A DNA stretch of 10,942 bases from Alkalimonas sp. (GCA_007117525.1 SKGJ01000339.1:1-10942), one strand, 5' to 3'; shown: positions 1 through 7,694, counted from the first letter of the stretch. Notes: generated by a model not told the origin, from the letters alone. A program made the numbers and translations.

Positions 1-759
1 GTAGCCTGCGACTTTGGTGCCAAAAGCCACTCGGGAACCATCTGCGTCCAACACATCAATCCAGCAGTCTTCCGAAAATGCCATTCGTAGCTGCTGAACA
101 TCCGCTGTCGGCTCTGGCGCAGCCAGCTCAGCCTCATTATTTATTTCACTGACCTCCAGCAAGGCAGTCAGGGCGCTAGGGACTTGCACGGGTACAGCCG
201 TTGCCGTTGCCGTTGCTGTTCCCGGCACCAGTTCCTCGGGTTCAACATCCGTATCAATCACAGCTTCAGTAGGGAAAGCACCAGAAATAGCGGACTCTAT
301 GCTGCTGCTATCCGTCGTGTTGCTAACGTTGGTATCGGTCAGCCAGTGCGTTTGCCACCACCACAGCAACAACAAGCCCAATAACAGAGCTCCAACCAGG
401 TAAGTCAACAACATAAAGCGACTTTCTGTGGCTTCTTTTTCGGTGCGGTTGGAAAAGCTGTGCATGGTGCGTGGTTCGATGGTCTGGTTGCCATGATGCT
501 GCTCGTAAGCAGCCAGAACTTGTTGTTCCGGGATCTTCAGCAGGCGAGCGTACGAACGAAGATAGCCTCGAATAAAGGTCGGCAGCAAGTTTGCCTCGTA
601 TTGATCGGCCTCCATGCTTTCGATCAGCGCCATTCGCAGATTCAGCTGACTGGCAACTTCTTTTTGCGACCAGCCTTTTTCTTTGCGGGCGCTTTTTAGC
701 AGCTCACCAGCCCGCAGCTCATTAGAAGCGTCGTCAGCTGCTGTGTATTCAGTTGTCAT
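1..759 (-). CDS. rodZ: Cytoskeletal/cell-shape protein RodZ (C-terminus cut by window edge)
   Basis: Bitopic inner-membrane protein that links MreB filaments to the elongation machinery and helps maintain rod shape. The reading frame starts with ATG at 759 and stays open to base 1, giving about 253 residues, so the stop lies outside the window. Visible parts are an N-terminal helix-turn-helix domain (about residues 15-85, with the family-like stretch LPTFIRGYLRSYARLLKI), one transmembrane helix (about 115-137, Leu-rich and ending in WWW), a low-complexity Thr/Ala/Glu-rich periplasmic linker, and the start of the C-terminal RodZ domain (MAFSEDCWIDVLDADG). The start overlaps the end of pilF by 11 bases, implying translational coupling. 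Order rlmN-pilF-rodZ is conserved in gammaproteobacteria, where ispG usually follows. Identification rests on domain order, sequence and neighbours. Confidence 0.93.
   Translation of the reverse strand, partial: MTTEYTAADDASNELRAGELLKSARKEKGWSQKEVASQLNLRMALIESMEADQYEANLLPTFIRGYLRSYARLLKIPEQQVLAAYEQHHGNQTIEPRTMHSFSNRTEKEATESRFMLLTYLVGALLLGLLLLWWWQTHWLTDTNVSNTTDSSSIESAISGAFPTEAVIDTDVEPEELVPGTATATATAVPVQVPSALTALLEVSEINNEAELAAPEPTADVQQLRMAFSEDCWIDVLDADGSRVAFGTKVAGY
197..220. repeat. Short hexanucleotide tandem repeat inside rodZ
   Basis: Three perfect copies of GCCGTT (197-214) followed by one imperfect copy, GCTGTT (215-220). On the minus strand they encode alternating Thr-Ala residues in the RodZ periplasmic linker. 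Unit length is a multiple of three, so gain or loss of a copy would keep the frame. Confidence 0.6.
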
Positions 760-2566
760 GAGTCAATTGTGCCGGATCAATGAGGTAAATGCGTTGCCCA
801 AGGTAAACGCGACTGCGCTCTGTCAGATTGTTCCACTCCAGCAAGCGTGCCAGCCGCACGTTGTAACGCATGGAAATACTAAACAAGGTGTCTCCCTCGG
901 CGATAATATGGTAATCAGGCCTTACTACTTCAGCAACTGTCACCACCCGTTCAGATTCTGGCGGTGGCTCGGCCAGCCACAAACGCCGACCAACACGGAT
1001 ACTGTCACCCGGTGACAGCCGGTTCCATTGTTGCAGACGCTCCAGCCGGATGTTGTATTGCATCGAAATGGCAAACAGTGACTCCCCCGCCTGCACTTTA
1101 TGGTACGGAGGTTCTTCAAACTGCATGGTCTCAGCATGGCGGCTTATACTCTCGTGGCTGGCAGGCGCAGACTGAACACTGGAGTTTTCGGAAACCTCAG
1201 AGTGGACCGACTCTTGGGTATAAAGTTCCGTGCTGATGTCAGAATTTAACGCTGCGGTGCCGTTTTCAACCGTTTCTGACTCTGCTGCTAACCCATCGAC
1301 GTCAGACGTCAACTCGGAAAATGGTGTGACCATTGGCAATGGTTGACTGTCCAGCAAAGCATTCATGCTTTGCTGCATGCGTTGGCGGAGTTCAGTATCC
1401 GATAATACCTCAGGCTCAAAGCTTAACGTAGCAGGCTCGGTGGCGACGACTTCCGCTCGTTGAGGTAAGGCGGTACTGGCTTCCGGTAATGGTTGTGGCT
1501 GACTTAAACTGGCAGCAATGGAGCTGGTTTCGTGCCGTGCCAGTGCGTCCTGAGCAGTTTCACGAGGACTCTGGACGGGCTCAACCGCTCTGGAATCGGG
1601 ACGGGTACGGGCTAAAGACTCGGAGCGAATCGCTGGCGTTGACTCTGTTTGTGCCGACTGTCGGCGCACAATACGAATTTGCGGCTGTTCCGGCTCTGCT
1701 GTGCGCTCAGGTGCTGACTCTGGCATCTCGAGGTTGGCAATCAGGTATTGTTTGTAGCGCTCTCTGAGCTGCTCGAACTCACTGTCCTGCAACCGATTCT
1801 GGCGCAGCAAACGTGCCGCATCGCTGTCTGGATAAACTTGCAGCAACAGTTCCCGACTGTTTTGCTGCGTGTCCTCATCCAGCTCTTTGTCAGCCAGCAA
1901 ATAGCTTAGCAAAATACTGTCGGCAGAGACATGGCCCAGCCGCTGGATACGGGTTAGATGTTGTCGCGACCGCTGATGATTGCCCATGGCATAATCAAGC
2001 CCGGCCAAATTCAATAAGCTGCTAATGCGGTTGCCACTGTGCAAAACTGCCGACTCCAGATAGCGCTGCGCCCGGCTAAAATTGTTTTGTTGCAACTGAC
2101 ACAAAGCCAGGTTTTCGTAACTTTCAGATACCCGCATGTAGCCAGGCCGGCGAATGGCGGTCAGCAACAAGTGTTCGGCTTCGTCGTACTTGCCTTGCTG
2201 GCAAAGAAAAGCACCGTAATTGTTGTAGGTATCGGCATTGTCCGGATCACGGGCCAAAGCTTGCTTGTAGGCGGCTTCGGCTTGCTCAGGCTCATTGACG
2301 TTTTGATAGTAAAAAGCCAGTGCATTGTAGACTTCGGGCAGTTGAGGAGCCAAGGCTCTGGCGCGCTCCAGATTAAAAATAGCTTGTGCATTCTCACCAC
2401 GTTGCAGGTAGTTGAGCCCGAGCGACATCCGGGTCCGAGCCGCCTCGGTATTGTCGACCTGCCGTTGTTGCACAGGCCTGTCTGAGCCGACATAAGTACT
2501 TTCAGACACACAGCCTGACAACACCAATGCACTGACAACCACCATGCTAACCGACAGTTTTTGCAT
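749..2566 (-). CDS. pilF: Type IV pilus biogenesis/stability lipoprotein PilF (PilW) extended by two LysM domains
   Basis: PilF/PilW is an outer-membrane TPR lipoprotein acting as pilotin for the PilQ secretin. The N-terminus has a lipoprotein signal with lipobox LSGC (Cys19). Residues about 40-278 form the TPR superhelix (for example AEAAYKQALARDPDNADTYN), roughly the whole usual PilF of about 250 residues. Here the protein has 605 residues. Residues about 279-487 are a Glu/Ser/Ala/Pro-rich, probably disordered linker, followed by two LysM peptidoglycan-binding modules at about 488-531 (starting YHKVQAGESLFAISMQYNI) and 552-595 (starting YHIIAEGDTLFSISMRYNV). An AGGA ribosome site lies about 9 bases before the ATG. 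It starts 22 bases after rlmN and overlaps rodZ by 11. Inference: an outer-membrane pilotin that also grips peptidoglycan. The PilF identity is firm from the TPR part and gene order; the LysM extension is unusual. Confidence 0.9.
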   Translation of the reverse strand: MQKLSVSMVVVSALVLSGCVSESTYVGSDRPVQQRQVDNTEAARTRMSLGLNYLQRGENAQAIFNLERARALAPQLPEVYNALAFYYQNVNEPEQAEAAYKQALARDPDNADTYNNYGAFLCQQGKYDEAEHLLLTAIRRPGYMRVSESYENLALCQLQQNNFSRAQRYLESAVLHSGNRISSLLNLAGLDYAMGNHQRSRQHLTRIQRLGHVSADSILLSYLLADKELDEDTQQNSRELLLQVYPDSDAARLLRQNRLQDSEFEQLRERYKQYLIANLEMPESAPERTAEPEQPQIRIVRRQSAQTESTPAIRSESLARTRPDSRAVEPVQSPRETAQDALARHETSSIAASLSQPQPLPEASTALPQRAEVVATEPATLSFEPEVLSDTELRQRMQQSMNALLDSQPLPMVTPFSELTSDVDGLAAESETVENGTAALNSDISTELYTQESVHSEVSENSSVQSAPASHESISRHAETMQFEEPPYHKVQAGESLFAISMQYNIRLERLQQWNRLSPGDSIRVGRRLWLAEPPPESERVVTVAEVVRPDYHIIAEGDTLFSISMRYNVRLARLLEWNNLTERSRVYLGQRIYLIDPAQLTHDN

Positions 2567-2588
2567 GCTATTTTTCCTGTCCTTTGCG

Positions 2589-3716
2589 TTATGAGGTCAT
2601 TCTGACCGAAATTTCCTGACCTTTCATTTGTTTTTTTAATAGACGTTTGGTTCTATCAACCACATCCCCAACCAACTGACCACAGGCAGCATCGATATCG
2701 TCACCGCGTGTCTTACGTACCATGACGGTAAAACCATGTTCTTGCAAGACTTTATTAAAGCGATCGATGCGCGAGTTGCTGGAGCGGCTGTAGGGTGAGC
2801 CAGGGTATGGGTTGAAGGGGATCAGGTTAATCTTGGCCGGCGTATCACGCAGCGCATGTGCCAACTCATGAGCCTGCTCCATACTGTCGTTGATGCCTGA
2901 CAGCATCACGTACTCAACCGTGACTTTGTCATTGGCTTTCGACCACTCAACATAGCGACGAGAGGACGCCAAAAACTCTTCCATTGGGTACTTTTTATTG
3001 ACCGGCACCAGCTCATTACGCAGCACGTTATTGGGAGCGTGCAACGAAATAGCCAGAGCAACATCAATTTTACCCAACATCGCGTCCAGGGCGGGCACAA
3101 CACCAGACGTACTTAGCGTAACCCGGCGCTTGGACAGACCAAAGCCATAGTCTTCCATCATCAGTTCCATCGCAGGGATAACATTGTTCATGTTGAGCAA
3201 AGGCTCGCCCATGCCCATCATCACCACATTGGTTACTGGCTTTTCACCGGTCTCACCAAAGCTGCCAATCAACTGACTGACCCGCCAGACCTGGCCAATG
3301 ATCTCGGCCACCGTCAGGTTGCGGTTGAAGCCTTGCTGCGCGGTCGAACAAAAGGAGCAATCCAGTGCACAACCTACCTGTGAGGAAACACACAGGGTGC
3401 GGCGGTCTTTTTCCGGGATCCAGACCGTTTCAACTTCCTGACCACCATCGAGGCGCATCACAAACTTAATGGTGCCATCCGCGCTGTCTTGCTTGGTGGC
3501 AACCTCTGGCGCCCGAATTTCGCACAACTGCTTGAGCTTTTCGCGCAACACCTTATTGACATTGGTCATTTGATCGAAGTCGTCCACACAGTAGTGGTAA
3601 ATCCACTTCATGACCTGATCCGCGCGAAAGGGTTTTTCGCCCATCTCAGCAAAAAACGACTTCATTTGCTCGCGATTTAAGTTCAGCAAATTTGTTTTTG
3701 CGGTCTGTGTTGTCAT
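2589..3716 (-). CDS. rlmN: Dual-specificity 23S rRNA/tRNA adenine-C2 methyltransferase RlmN
   Basis: Radical-SAM enzyme that methylates C2 of A2503 in 23S rRNA and of A37 in a subset of tRNAs, using a [4Fe-4S] cluster and a methyl-Cys intermediate. The cluster motif CxxxCxxC is seen as CALDCSFC (Cys116, 120, 123 from the start used here), GMGEPLLN follows, and the second catalytic cysteine is in DAACGQL (Cys345). The length of 375 residues is normal. Three Met codons lie close together: ATGs at 3725, 3722 and 3716. The only ribosome site, AGGA at 3729-3726, directly abuts the first ATG but is 9 bases from the third, so the start at 3716 is preferred; the alternatives add at most three residues. 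First gene of an rlmN-pilF-rodZ operon. No convincing promoter is seen in the about 100 bases behind ndk. Family assignment is certain. Confidence 0.97.
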   Translation of the reverse strand: MTTQTAKTNLLNLNREQMKSFFAEMGEKPFRADQVMKWIYHYCVDDFDQMTNVNKVLREKLKQLCEIRAPEVATKQDSADGTIKFVMRLDGGQEVETVWIPEKDRRTLCVSSQVGCALDCSFCSTAQQGFNRNLTVAEIIGQVWRVSQLIGSFGETGEKPVTNVVMMGMGEPLLNMNNVIPAMELMMEDYGFGLSKRRVTLSTSGVVPALDAMLGKIDVALAISLHAPNNVLRNELVPVNKKYPMEEFLASSRRYVEWSKANDKVTVEYVMLSGINDSMEQAHELAHALRDTPAKINLIPFNPYPGSPYSRSSNSRIDRFNKVLQEHGFTVMVRKTRGDDIDAACGQLVGDVVDRTKRLLKKQMKGQEISVRMTS

Positions 3717-3786
3717 TGTCATCATTCCTGTCTGGCCAAAACTGCGCTGCCCTTGTCACTCAATACTCACGCCGTTTAAGACGCAA

Positions 3787-3807
3787 CAAGGGGGCGATGC
3801 CCCCTTG
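3787..3807 (-). terminator. Stem-loop between ndk and rlmN, probable terminator or attenuator
   Basis: Perfect 9-bp inverted repeat, CAAGGGGGC and GCCCCCTTG, around a 3-base loop, lying 22 bases downstream of the ndk stop. On the minus strand the stem is followed by TTGCGTCTT, a weak T-tract, so it may only partly stop transcription and let some ndk message run into rlmN. A role in stabilising the ndk 3' end is an alternative. Confidence 0.5.
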
Positions 3808-3828
3808 ATGTTATGCTACCGGTGCCGA

Positions 3829-4260
3829 TTAACGGGTGCGTGGGCAAACTTCCGCATCGGTAAAGAAGTAGGCGATTTCACGCGCTGCAGACTCTGCAGC
3901 ATCCGAACCATGAACGGCATTCTCGTCAATGCTGTCGGCGTAATCAGCACGCAAAGTGCCAGCCAAGGCATCCTTCGGATTGGTAGCGCCCATGATTTCA
4001 CGGTTTTTGCGAACCGCATCTTCACCTTCCAGTACCTGCACCATCACAGGGCCAGAGGTCATAAAAGCAACCAGAGCACCAAAGAAAGGACGCTCTTTGT
4101 GTTCTGCATAGAAACCTTCAGCCTGTTCTTTGCTCAAGTGTAGCATTTTTGACGCCACAATACGCAGACCTGCAGCTTCAAAGCGCTGATAGATAGCACC
4201 GATCAGATTTTTTGCCACTGCATCTGGTTTAACAATCGAGAAAGTACGTTCTAAGGCCAT
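3829..4260 (-). CDS. ndk: Nucleoside diphosphate kinase
   Basis: Transfers the gamma phosphate from NTPs to NDPs through a phosphohistidine, balancing cytosolic nucleotide pools. The 143-residue length is typical of the family. The N-terminal [15 protein letters not shown] and the active-site segment NAVHGSDA (catalytic His117) are clear, as are the nucleotide-site segment around [17 protein letters not shown] and the conserved RxxMGATNP-type segment ([12 protein letters not shown]). An AAGGAG ribosome site stands about 7 bases before the ATG. It precedes rlmN, as in many gammaproteobacteria, but a hairpin separates them. In Pseudomonas-type genomes the gene just upstream of ndk is the last gene of the isc cluster; here it is instead the terminator of the porin unit. 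Nothing unusual in the protein. Confidence 0.98.
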   Translation of the reverse strand: MALERTFSIVKPDAVAKNLIGAIYQRFEAAGLRIVASKMLHLSKEQAEGFYAEHKERPFFGALVAFMTSGPVMVQVLEGEDAVRKNREIMGATNPKDALAGTLRADYADSIDENAVHGSDAAESAAREIAYFFTDAEVCPRTR

Positions 4261-4303
4261 GAAAGGACTCCTTGGTGAGTTGGTTAAATTTTAAAGGCGC
4301 GAA

Positions 4304-4309
4304 ATTATA
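4304..4309 (-). promoter_or_regulatory. -10 element of the ndk promoter
   Basis: On the minus strand a perfect TATAAT lies 44 bases upstream of the ndk start. No good -35 box is found at 16-18 bases (the region is T-rich), so the call rests on the -10 alone. It sits between the porin-unit terminator and ndk, the expected place for an independent ndk promoter. Confidence 0.5.
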
Positions 4310-4352
4310 CGTGATCTGTTGCAAAAAACCTATTTTTTAGCAGATGAGTTTG

Positions 4353-4387
4353 CAAAAAGAAAAAGCTTCCGTCTGGCGGAAGCTTTT
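4353..4387 (-). terminator. Rho-independent terminator of the porin/PstS-like unit
   Basis: A perfect 11-bp stem (AAAAGCTTCCG at 4361-4371, CGGAAGCTTTT at 4377-4387) around a 5-base loop, 23 bases after the stop of the last PstS-like gene. On the minus strand the stem runs into TTTTTCTTTTTG, a good T-tract. It closes the four-gene unit and insulates ndk. Confidence 0.88.
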
Positions 4388-4410
4388 CTAATTGCGAGCA
4401 GGGTAAACGA

Positions 4411-4824
4411 TCAGAAAGTCGCAACGACTCGAACAGTATCGTCAACATCGCTGCTGGCAATGTAGCCGATGGCTGTAGGATCGGCCGCAACAGCCGCCTT
4501 CATGGCAGCCGCATTAGGGTGCTCAGCCGGCGGCGTGCCTTTGCCGGTAAAAACCAGCCGCGACCAATAGGCTTTGAGCTGAGCAGAACTTCGATTCAGC
4601 ACCTGAGTGTCAAAATGCTCACGAGCAGCTTGCCCCTCTGCCAGATTGAGCGGCGTAGCCCTGTTGCCGTCACTAAAGTTGCTACCGCGTCCTAAAAACA
4701 AGCGGTTCAGATCGGACTGGTCCACACTTACCGTATTGGATGGATGCACAATCACCGAAATTTCGGCCAGAGCAGCTCCTGATAACAACAACAAAGCGCC
4801 CAGCATGGCTTTTAGATAGTTCAT
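4411..4824 (-). CDS. Small periplasmic PstS-like protein (half-domain), copy 1
   Basis: A 137-residue exported protein: Sec signal peptide about 1-20 ending ALA, mature part about 117 residues. The mature sequence opens with ISVIVHPSN and continues with a DLNRLFLG block and, near the end, DPTAIGYI. By memory of the phosphate-binding PstS family, these match three family blocks: the AVIVNPSNPVS-type strand, the LKxIFxGKIxNW block and the GAIGYVSxxY block. The N-terminal part with the first anion-binding loop (GSGT/GSTT type) is absent. The second loop, usually xxGSGTREAF, reads AEGQAAREHF, so the Ser-Gly-Thr is missing. Substrate binding is therefore uncertain. A strong AAGGAGG ribosome site overlaps the stop of the porin 9 bases upstream, so the two are co-translated. 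A second, very similar copy lies upstream. Function unproven; a periplasmic partner of the adjacent porin is an inference. Confidence 0.8.
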   Translation of the reverse strand: MNYLKAMLGALLLLSGAALAEISVIVHPSNTVSVDQSDLNRLFLGRGSNFSDGNRATPLNLAEGQAAREHFDTQVLNRSSAQLKAYWSRLVFTGKGTPPAEHPNAAAMKAAVAADPTAIGYIASSDVDDTVRVVATF

Positions 4825-4833
4825 AGCTCCTCC

Positions 4834-5919
4834 TTAGAAAACCAGGTCGATACCGAAAGAAACGGACTTGCTGTCACCAGCAACCTCCCAACCCGGCACC
4901 CCTTTATCATTGACATCATCGTACTGGAATTTAAAGGCAGCATTGGAATGAAAATCCCAGCGCAGTCCCAGACTGGTGGTGTTGTGCTTCTCATTTTCGC
5001 TGTCAAAATCGGCGAACGAAATGTAAGGGGTAAATTGATTAATACGATAACCAGCAGATACCATGTAAGTATCGAACTTGGATCCATCCAGATCGAGCCG
5101 GTTTAACTCAGACAGCAACAACCAGTCACCAAAGTCCATGTTGACTGAGATACCGGCAAACTTACCTCGCCGGGTTAAGGAGTCACCCCAGGTCACCCGC
5201 TCTTCGATACCGTCGATGGTCCGGTAACGCTCATTGATGTAAGTCATGTAGGTCAAGCGAATATCCAGCCAATCCCGGTTCAGGTTGACGACCCCACCAA
5301 CGATATCTTTCCAGATTTCCCGTACCGGTACCGAGCCAAAAAATTGCGACAAGAGTTTGTTTTCTTTGTCATCTTCCCGGCCGGTGTAGATATTGCCGCT
5401 GATGTCCCAGTCACCGACAAAGTAATTAAACATGGCGTTGACACCCGTGTAGTTGAAAATTTGCCAGGTGTAGTTGTCCGCGGGTGGCCGGATCCAGAGG
5501 TAGGCGTAGCCAACATCAAAAAAATCCGAATAATAATACAATGGCAAACGCTTTTTACCGGCTTGCAGCGTCCAGTGATCGTTCAGGTCGTAAGACAGAT
5601 AGGCCCATTCAAAGCGGGCATCAAAGTCATCCGCACCGCGGGCAACCACCTGAGCTGTCGCTGACAAACCATCCATTAGATTGGCACGGAACTGCAAGCC
5701 AAAGCGGGTATCCGGCTTGAAAGTCCATTCTTTTTCGTAGACACCAACCAAAGGGTAATTGGCTAAAAAAGTTGGTGGCAAGTCAAAGGCCTCAACACCT
5801 GAACCACTCAATACCCGCCCGCCAATCACCGAGGCGTAGCCAGAGATATCTACGTTGGCATGTGCCAATGGCTGCATTAGCAAGAGACCCGAGGCCGTCA
5901 CTAGTAAGCTTTTCTTCAT
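4834..5919 (-). CDS. Porin-like outer-membrane beta-barrel protein, copy 1
   Basis: Probably a diffusion channel in the outer membrane; substrate unknown. A 361-residue precursor has a Sec signal peptide about 1-21 ending AHA, then NVDISGYASV and many alternating aromatic/hydrophobic strands, ending in a C-terminal Phe (GIDLVF), the usual outer-membrane barrel insertion signal. Segments shared with the second porin of the unit are DDFDARFEWAYLSYDL (about 97-112), SDFFDVGYAYLWIRPP (131-146), GDWLLLSELNRLDL (264-277) and LGLRWDFHSNAAFKFQY (317-333). It carries an AGGAG ribosome site and is preceded by a PstS-like gene (17-base gap) and followed by another (9-base gap). No cysteines and no transporter-specific motif seen. 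It may belong to a phosphate- or oxyanion-related porin group given its partner, but this is not shown by the sequence. Confidence 0.82.
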   Translation of the reverse strand: MKKSLLVTASGLLLMQPLAHANVDISGYASVIGGRVLSGSGVEAFDLPPTFLANYPLVGVYEKEWTFKPDTRFGLQFRANLMDGLSATAQVVARGADDFDARFEWAYLSYDLNDHWTLQAGKKRLPLYYYSDFFDVGYAYLWIRPPADNYTWQIFNYTGVNAMFNYFVGDWDISGNIYTGREDDKENKLLSQFFGSVPVREIWKDIVGGVVNLNRDWLDIRLTYMTYINERYRTIDGIEERVTWGDSLTRRGKFAGISVNMDFGDWLLLSELNRLDLDGSKFDTYMVSAGYRINQFTPYISFADFDSENEKHNTTSLGLRWDFHSNAAFKFQYDDVNDKGVPGWEVAGDSKSVSFGIDLVF

Positions 5920-5936
5920 TATGCTCTCCTGTTCAA

Positions 5937-6356
5937 CTAATCCAGCTGCATCACGACTCGGACACGATCGTCCGCTTGCGATGCCGGCAGATAGCCGATA
6001 ATGCTGGGGTTGGTGGCTACCAATTTAAGAACTTCTTCGTGGCTTTCCGCCTCCTGCGGTGGCGTCCCTTTGCCGGTAAAGACCAGTTTGGACCAATAGG
6101 CTTTTAACTGAGCTGAACTTCGGCTCAAAGCCCGCTCATCAAAACGTTCTCTGGCAGGCATGCCTTCTGCCAGGTTAATTGGAATGGCCGAGTCGCCATT
6201 GGGGAAAGTCCGACTTCGCCCGAGATACAGACGCGAGAGGTCGTCGCCACTTAACTCTGCCATATTGGACGGATGCACCACGATGGCCAGCGGCTCCGCA
6301 TGCAAGGCCGAAGCACTTAGCAGGGCAATGGCCATAATCAGAGTTCGAATACGCAT
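5937..6356 (-). CDS. Small periplasmic PstS-like protein (half-domain), copy 2
   Basis: A 139-residue exported protein with a Sec signal peptide about 1-20 ending LHA. It is a clear paralogue of the other small PstS-like protein: both have VHPSN, a DL-x-RL-x-LGR block, NLAEG, the 11-residue run RSSAQLKAYWS and, one residue later, LVFTGKGTPP, then IGY near the end and RVRVV/VRVV at the C-terminus. As in that copy, the protein starts at what is the second lobe in full-length PstS, and the expected anion loop is replaced (AEGMPARERF where PstS-type proteins have a GSGTREAF-like loop). An AGGAG ribosome site overlaps the stop of the preceding porin gene (9-base gap). Co-transcription with both porins is likely. 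A real ligand could be phosphate, another anion or none. Confidence 0.8.
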   Translation of the reverse strand: MRIRTLIMAIALLSASALHAEPLAIVVHPSNMAELSGDDLSRLYLGRSRTFPNGDSAIPINLAEGMPARERFDERALSRSSAQLKAYWSKLVFTGKGTPPQEAESHEEVLKLVATNPSIIGYLPASQADDRVRVVMQLD

Positions 6357-6365
6357 AACCTGCTC

Positions 6366-7496
6366 CTAAAACACGATGTCGACGCCAGCAGCGATCAAAT
6401 CGTGTCGGTGACCCGACAAATCATTTTTCTGGCTGCTGTACTGCACCTTAAAAGCAGCAGCTGGATGAAAATCGTAGCGCAGCCCCAGATTCCAGGTTTT
6501 GGTATCCACCGCCTGGCTTTCCACCACCGCCATCAGAGGTTGCAATAACGCCTCTGGCAGCACGCTGATAAAAGGTTGGTACAGCTCTGATTTGCTGCGA
6601 TGATCTTCGCGCTCGTAGGAAACAAAGGGCGTGACAACATCCAGCCGATAACCCAAAGACAGGTAGTAGTTTTCACGCTTGGCAAAGAAAGAGTCTTTGA
6701 CATCAATCCGGTTGTACTCGGTAATCAGAACCCAATCGCCCTGATCCAAGGTCACACCCAAGCCAATGAATTCGCTGGTATCGTCATTAAAATCCAATGC
6801 AGCAACCAGTCCACCCAATCCCGCCTGAGACAAACCGGCAAAAAGCGGCGATAACGCCGGAGCCTCAATGGTCGATTTACCGTTCAGGTAAGCTGCCCGA
6901 AACGAGAACCAGTCACGCTCCAGCTCCCAGGTGATGCCTGCGATATTATCAATGCGCGCATTGGCCGAGTTGCCAGCCAGGGTAATACCGCCGCTAAAGG
7001 AGCCCCACAGCAATTGCAAACTGGATTCAAAGTCACCCAGCTGCGCCATCCGGTACAGGGAAACGCCCTCAATATTGTCGAGCCCAAGGCCATAGACACC
7101 TTGAGGGACCCTGAGCCAGTCGTAGGCAAAACCGACATCCATAAAATCGGAAAAACGGTAAAAAGGCGTTCGGAGCCGGCCGGCGTTAATCCGCATGGCA
7201 TCGGTCAACTCGTAAGTCAGGAAAGCCCACTCAAAGCGGGCATCAAAATCGTTGCTGCCACGTCCCATCACTTGAGCGGTAACGGATAAACGGTCGCCTA
7301 AATCCGAGCGCACCTGAATGGCAAACAAACTTTCGTTTTTAAAGTCCAGCTCGTTGCTGTAACCATACAGCTGGTCGTTGCTGCCGGTAGTGGTACCTGC
7401 TGTGATGGAGGCAAAGCCATTGATATGCAGATCAGCCTGGACCGGTAAAGCAAAAGCGAACGATAAAGCACTGACGGCGAGAAGGGATTTTCTCAT
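6366..7496 (-). CDS. Porin-like outer-membrane beta-barrel protein, copy 2 (first gene of the unit)
   Basis: A 376-residue precursor with a Sec signal peptide about 1-21 ending VQA, then DLHINGFASI and a beta-rich barrel ending in Phe (GVDIVF). It is paralogous to the other porin: NDFDARFEWAFLTYEL, SDFMDVGFAYDWLRVP, GDWVLITEYNRIDV and LGLRYDFHPAAAFKVQY match block for block. An upstream in-frame GTG at 7505 is rejected as start because the only ribosome site, GGAG at 7508-7505, runs into that codon and stands 8 bases before the ATG at 7496. A loop region at about 208-240 (rich in Ala, Leu and Gly) has no counterpart in copy 1. The promoter should lie between the iscS terminator and the start; only weak boxes are seen (TAGGCT on the minus strand at 7549-7544, CTGGCG 17 bases upstream). 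No Pho-box-like repeat was found. Substrate unknown. Confidence 0.82.
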   Translation of the reverse strand: MRKSLLAVSALSFAFALPVQADLHINGFASITAGTTTGSNDQLYGYSNELDFKNESLFAIQVRSDLGDRLSVTAQVMGRGSNDFDARFEWAFLTYELTDAMRINAGRLRTPFYRFSDFMDVGFAYDWLRVPQGVYGLGLDNIEGVSLYRMAQLGDFESSLQLLWGSFSGGITLAGNSANARIDNIAGITWELERDWFSFRAAYLNGKSTIEAPALSPLFAGLSQAGLGGLVAALDFNDDTSEFIGLGVTLDQGDWVLITEYNRIDVKDSFFAKRENYYLSLGYRLDVVTPFVSYEREDHRSKSELYQPFISVLPEALLQPLMAVVESQAVDTKTWNLGLRYDFHPAAAFKVQYSSQKNDLSGHRHDLIAAGVDIVF

Positions 7497-7581
7497 TGAT
7501 TTCACTCCGAAAAAAATAATGGTTTTAACGGGGAACTTTTTTTAGCCTAGCTGAGGCCTGAGAAAACGCCAGTATGCGCAT

Positions 7582-7615
7582 CAAAAAAGCCAGCGTAAAT
7601 CAAGGCGCTGGCTTT
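7582..7615 (-). terminator. Rho-independent terminator directly behind iscS
   Basis: A perfect 10-bp stem (AAAGCCAGCG at 7586-7595, CGCTGGCTTT at 7606-7615) with a 10-base loop. On the minus strand it ends in a run of six T, then GA. It lies 79 bases after the iscS stop and ends the iscRS message before the porin unit, so nothing further downstream belongs to the isc transcript. Confidence 0.88.
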
Positions 7616-7694
7616 ATCATGAAGATAAAATTCAATTTTTGTCACAAAAAAAACACAAACCACTCCAGCTGTCTACAGCTCGACCGGTCTTTTG

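Noticed and set aside
3726..3786. Separate promoter for rlmN (TTGTTG, 18 bases, TATTGA on the minus strand)
   Set aside because: Only 3 of 6 matches in each box; not enough to call.
7497..7505. GTG start at 7505 for the first porin
   Set aside because: The GGAG ribosome site overlaps this codon and is ideally spaced for the ATG at 7496; the signal peptide also starts naturally at MRKSLL.
7616..7694. Possible leftover coding sequence for the IscS C-terminal tail after the TGA stop
   Set aside because: Reading on in frame past the stop gives QKTGRAVDSWSG and similar, with only a faint resemblance (VD, W) to the E. coli tail; too short to separate from chance.
7497..7694. Pho box ahead of the porin/PstS-like unit
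   Set aside because: No pair of CTGTCAT-like 7-mers with 4-base spacing found; the GTCACA near 7641 stands alone and lies before the iscS terminator.
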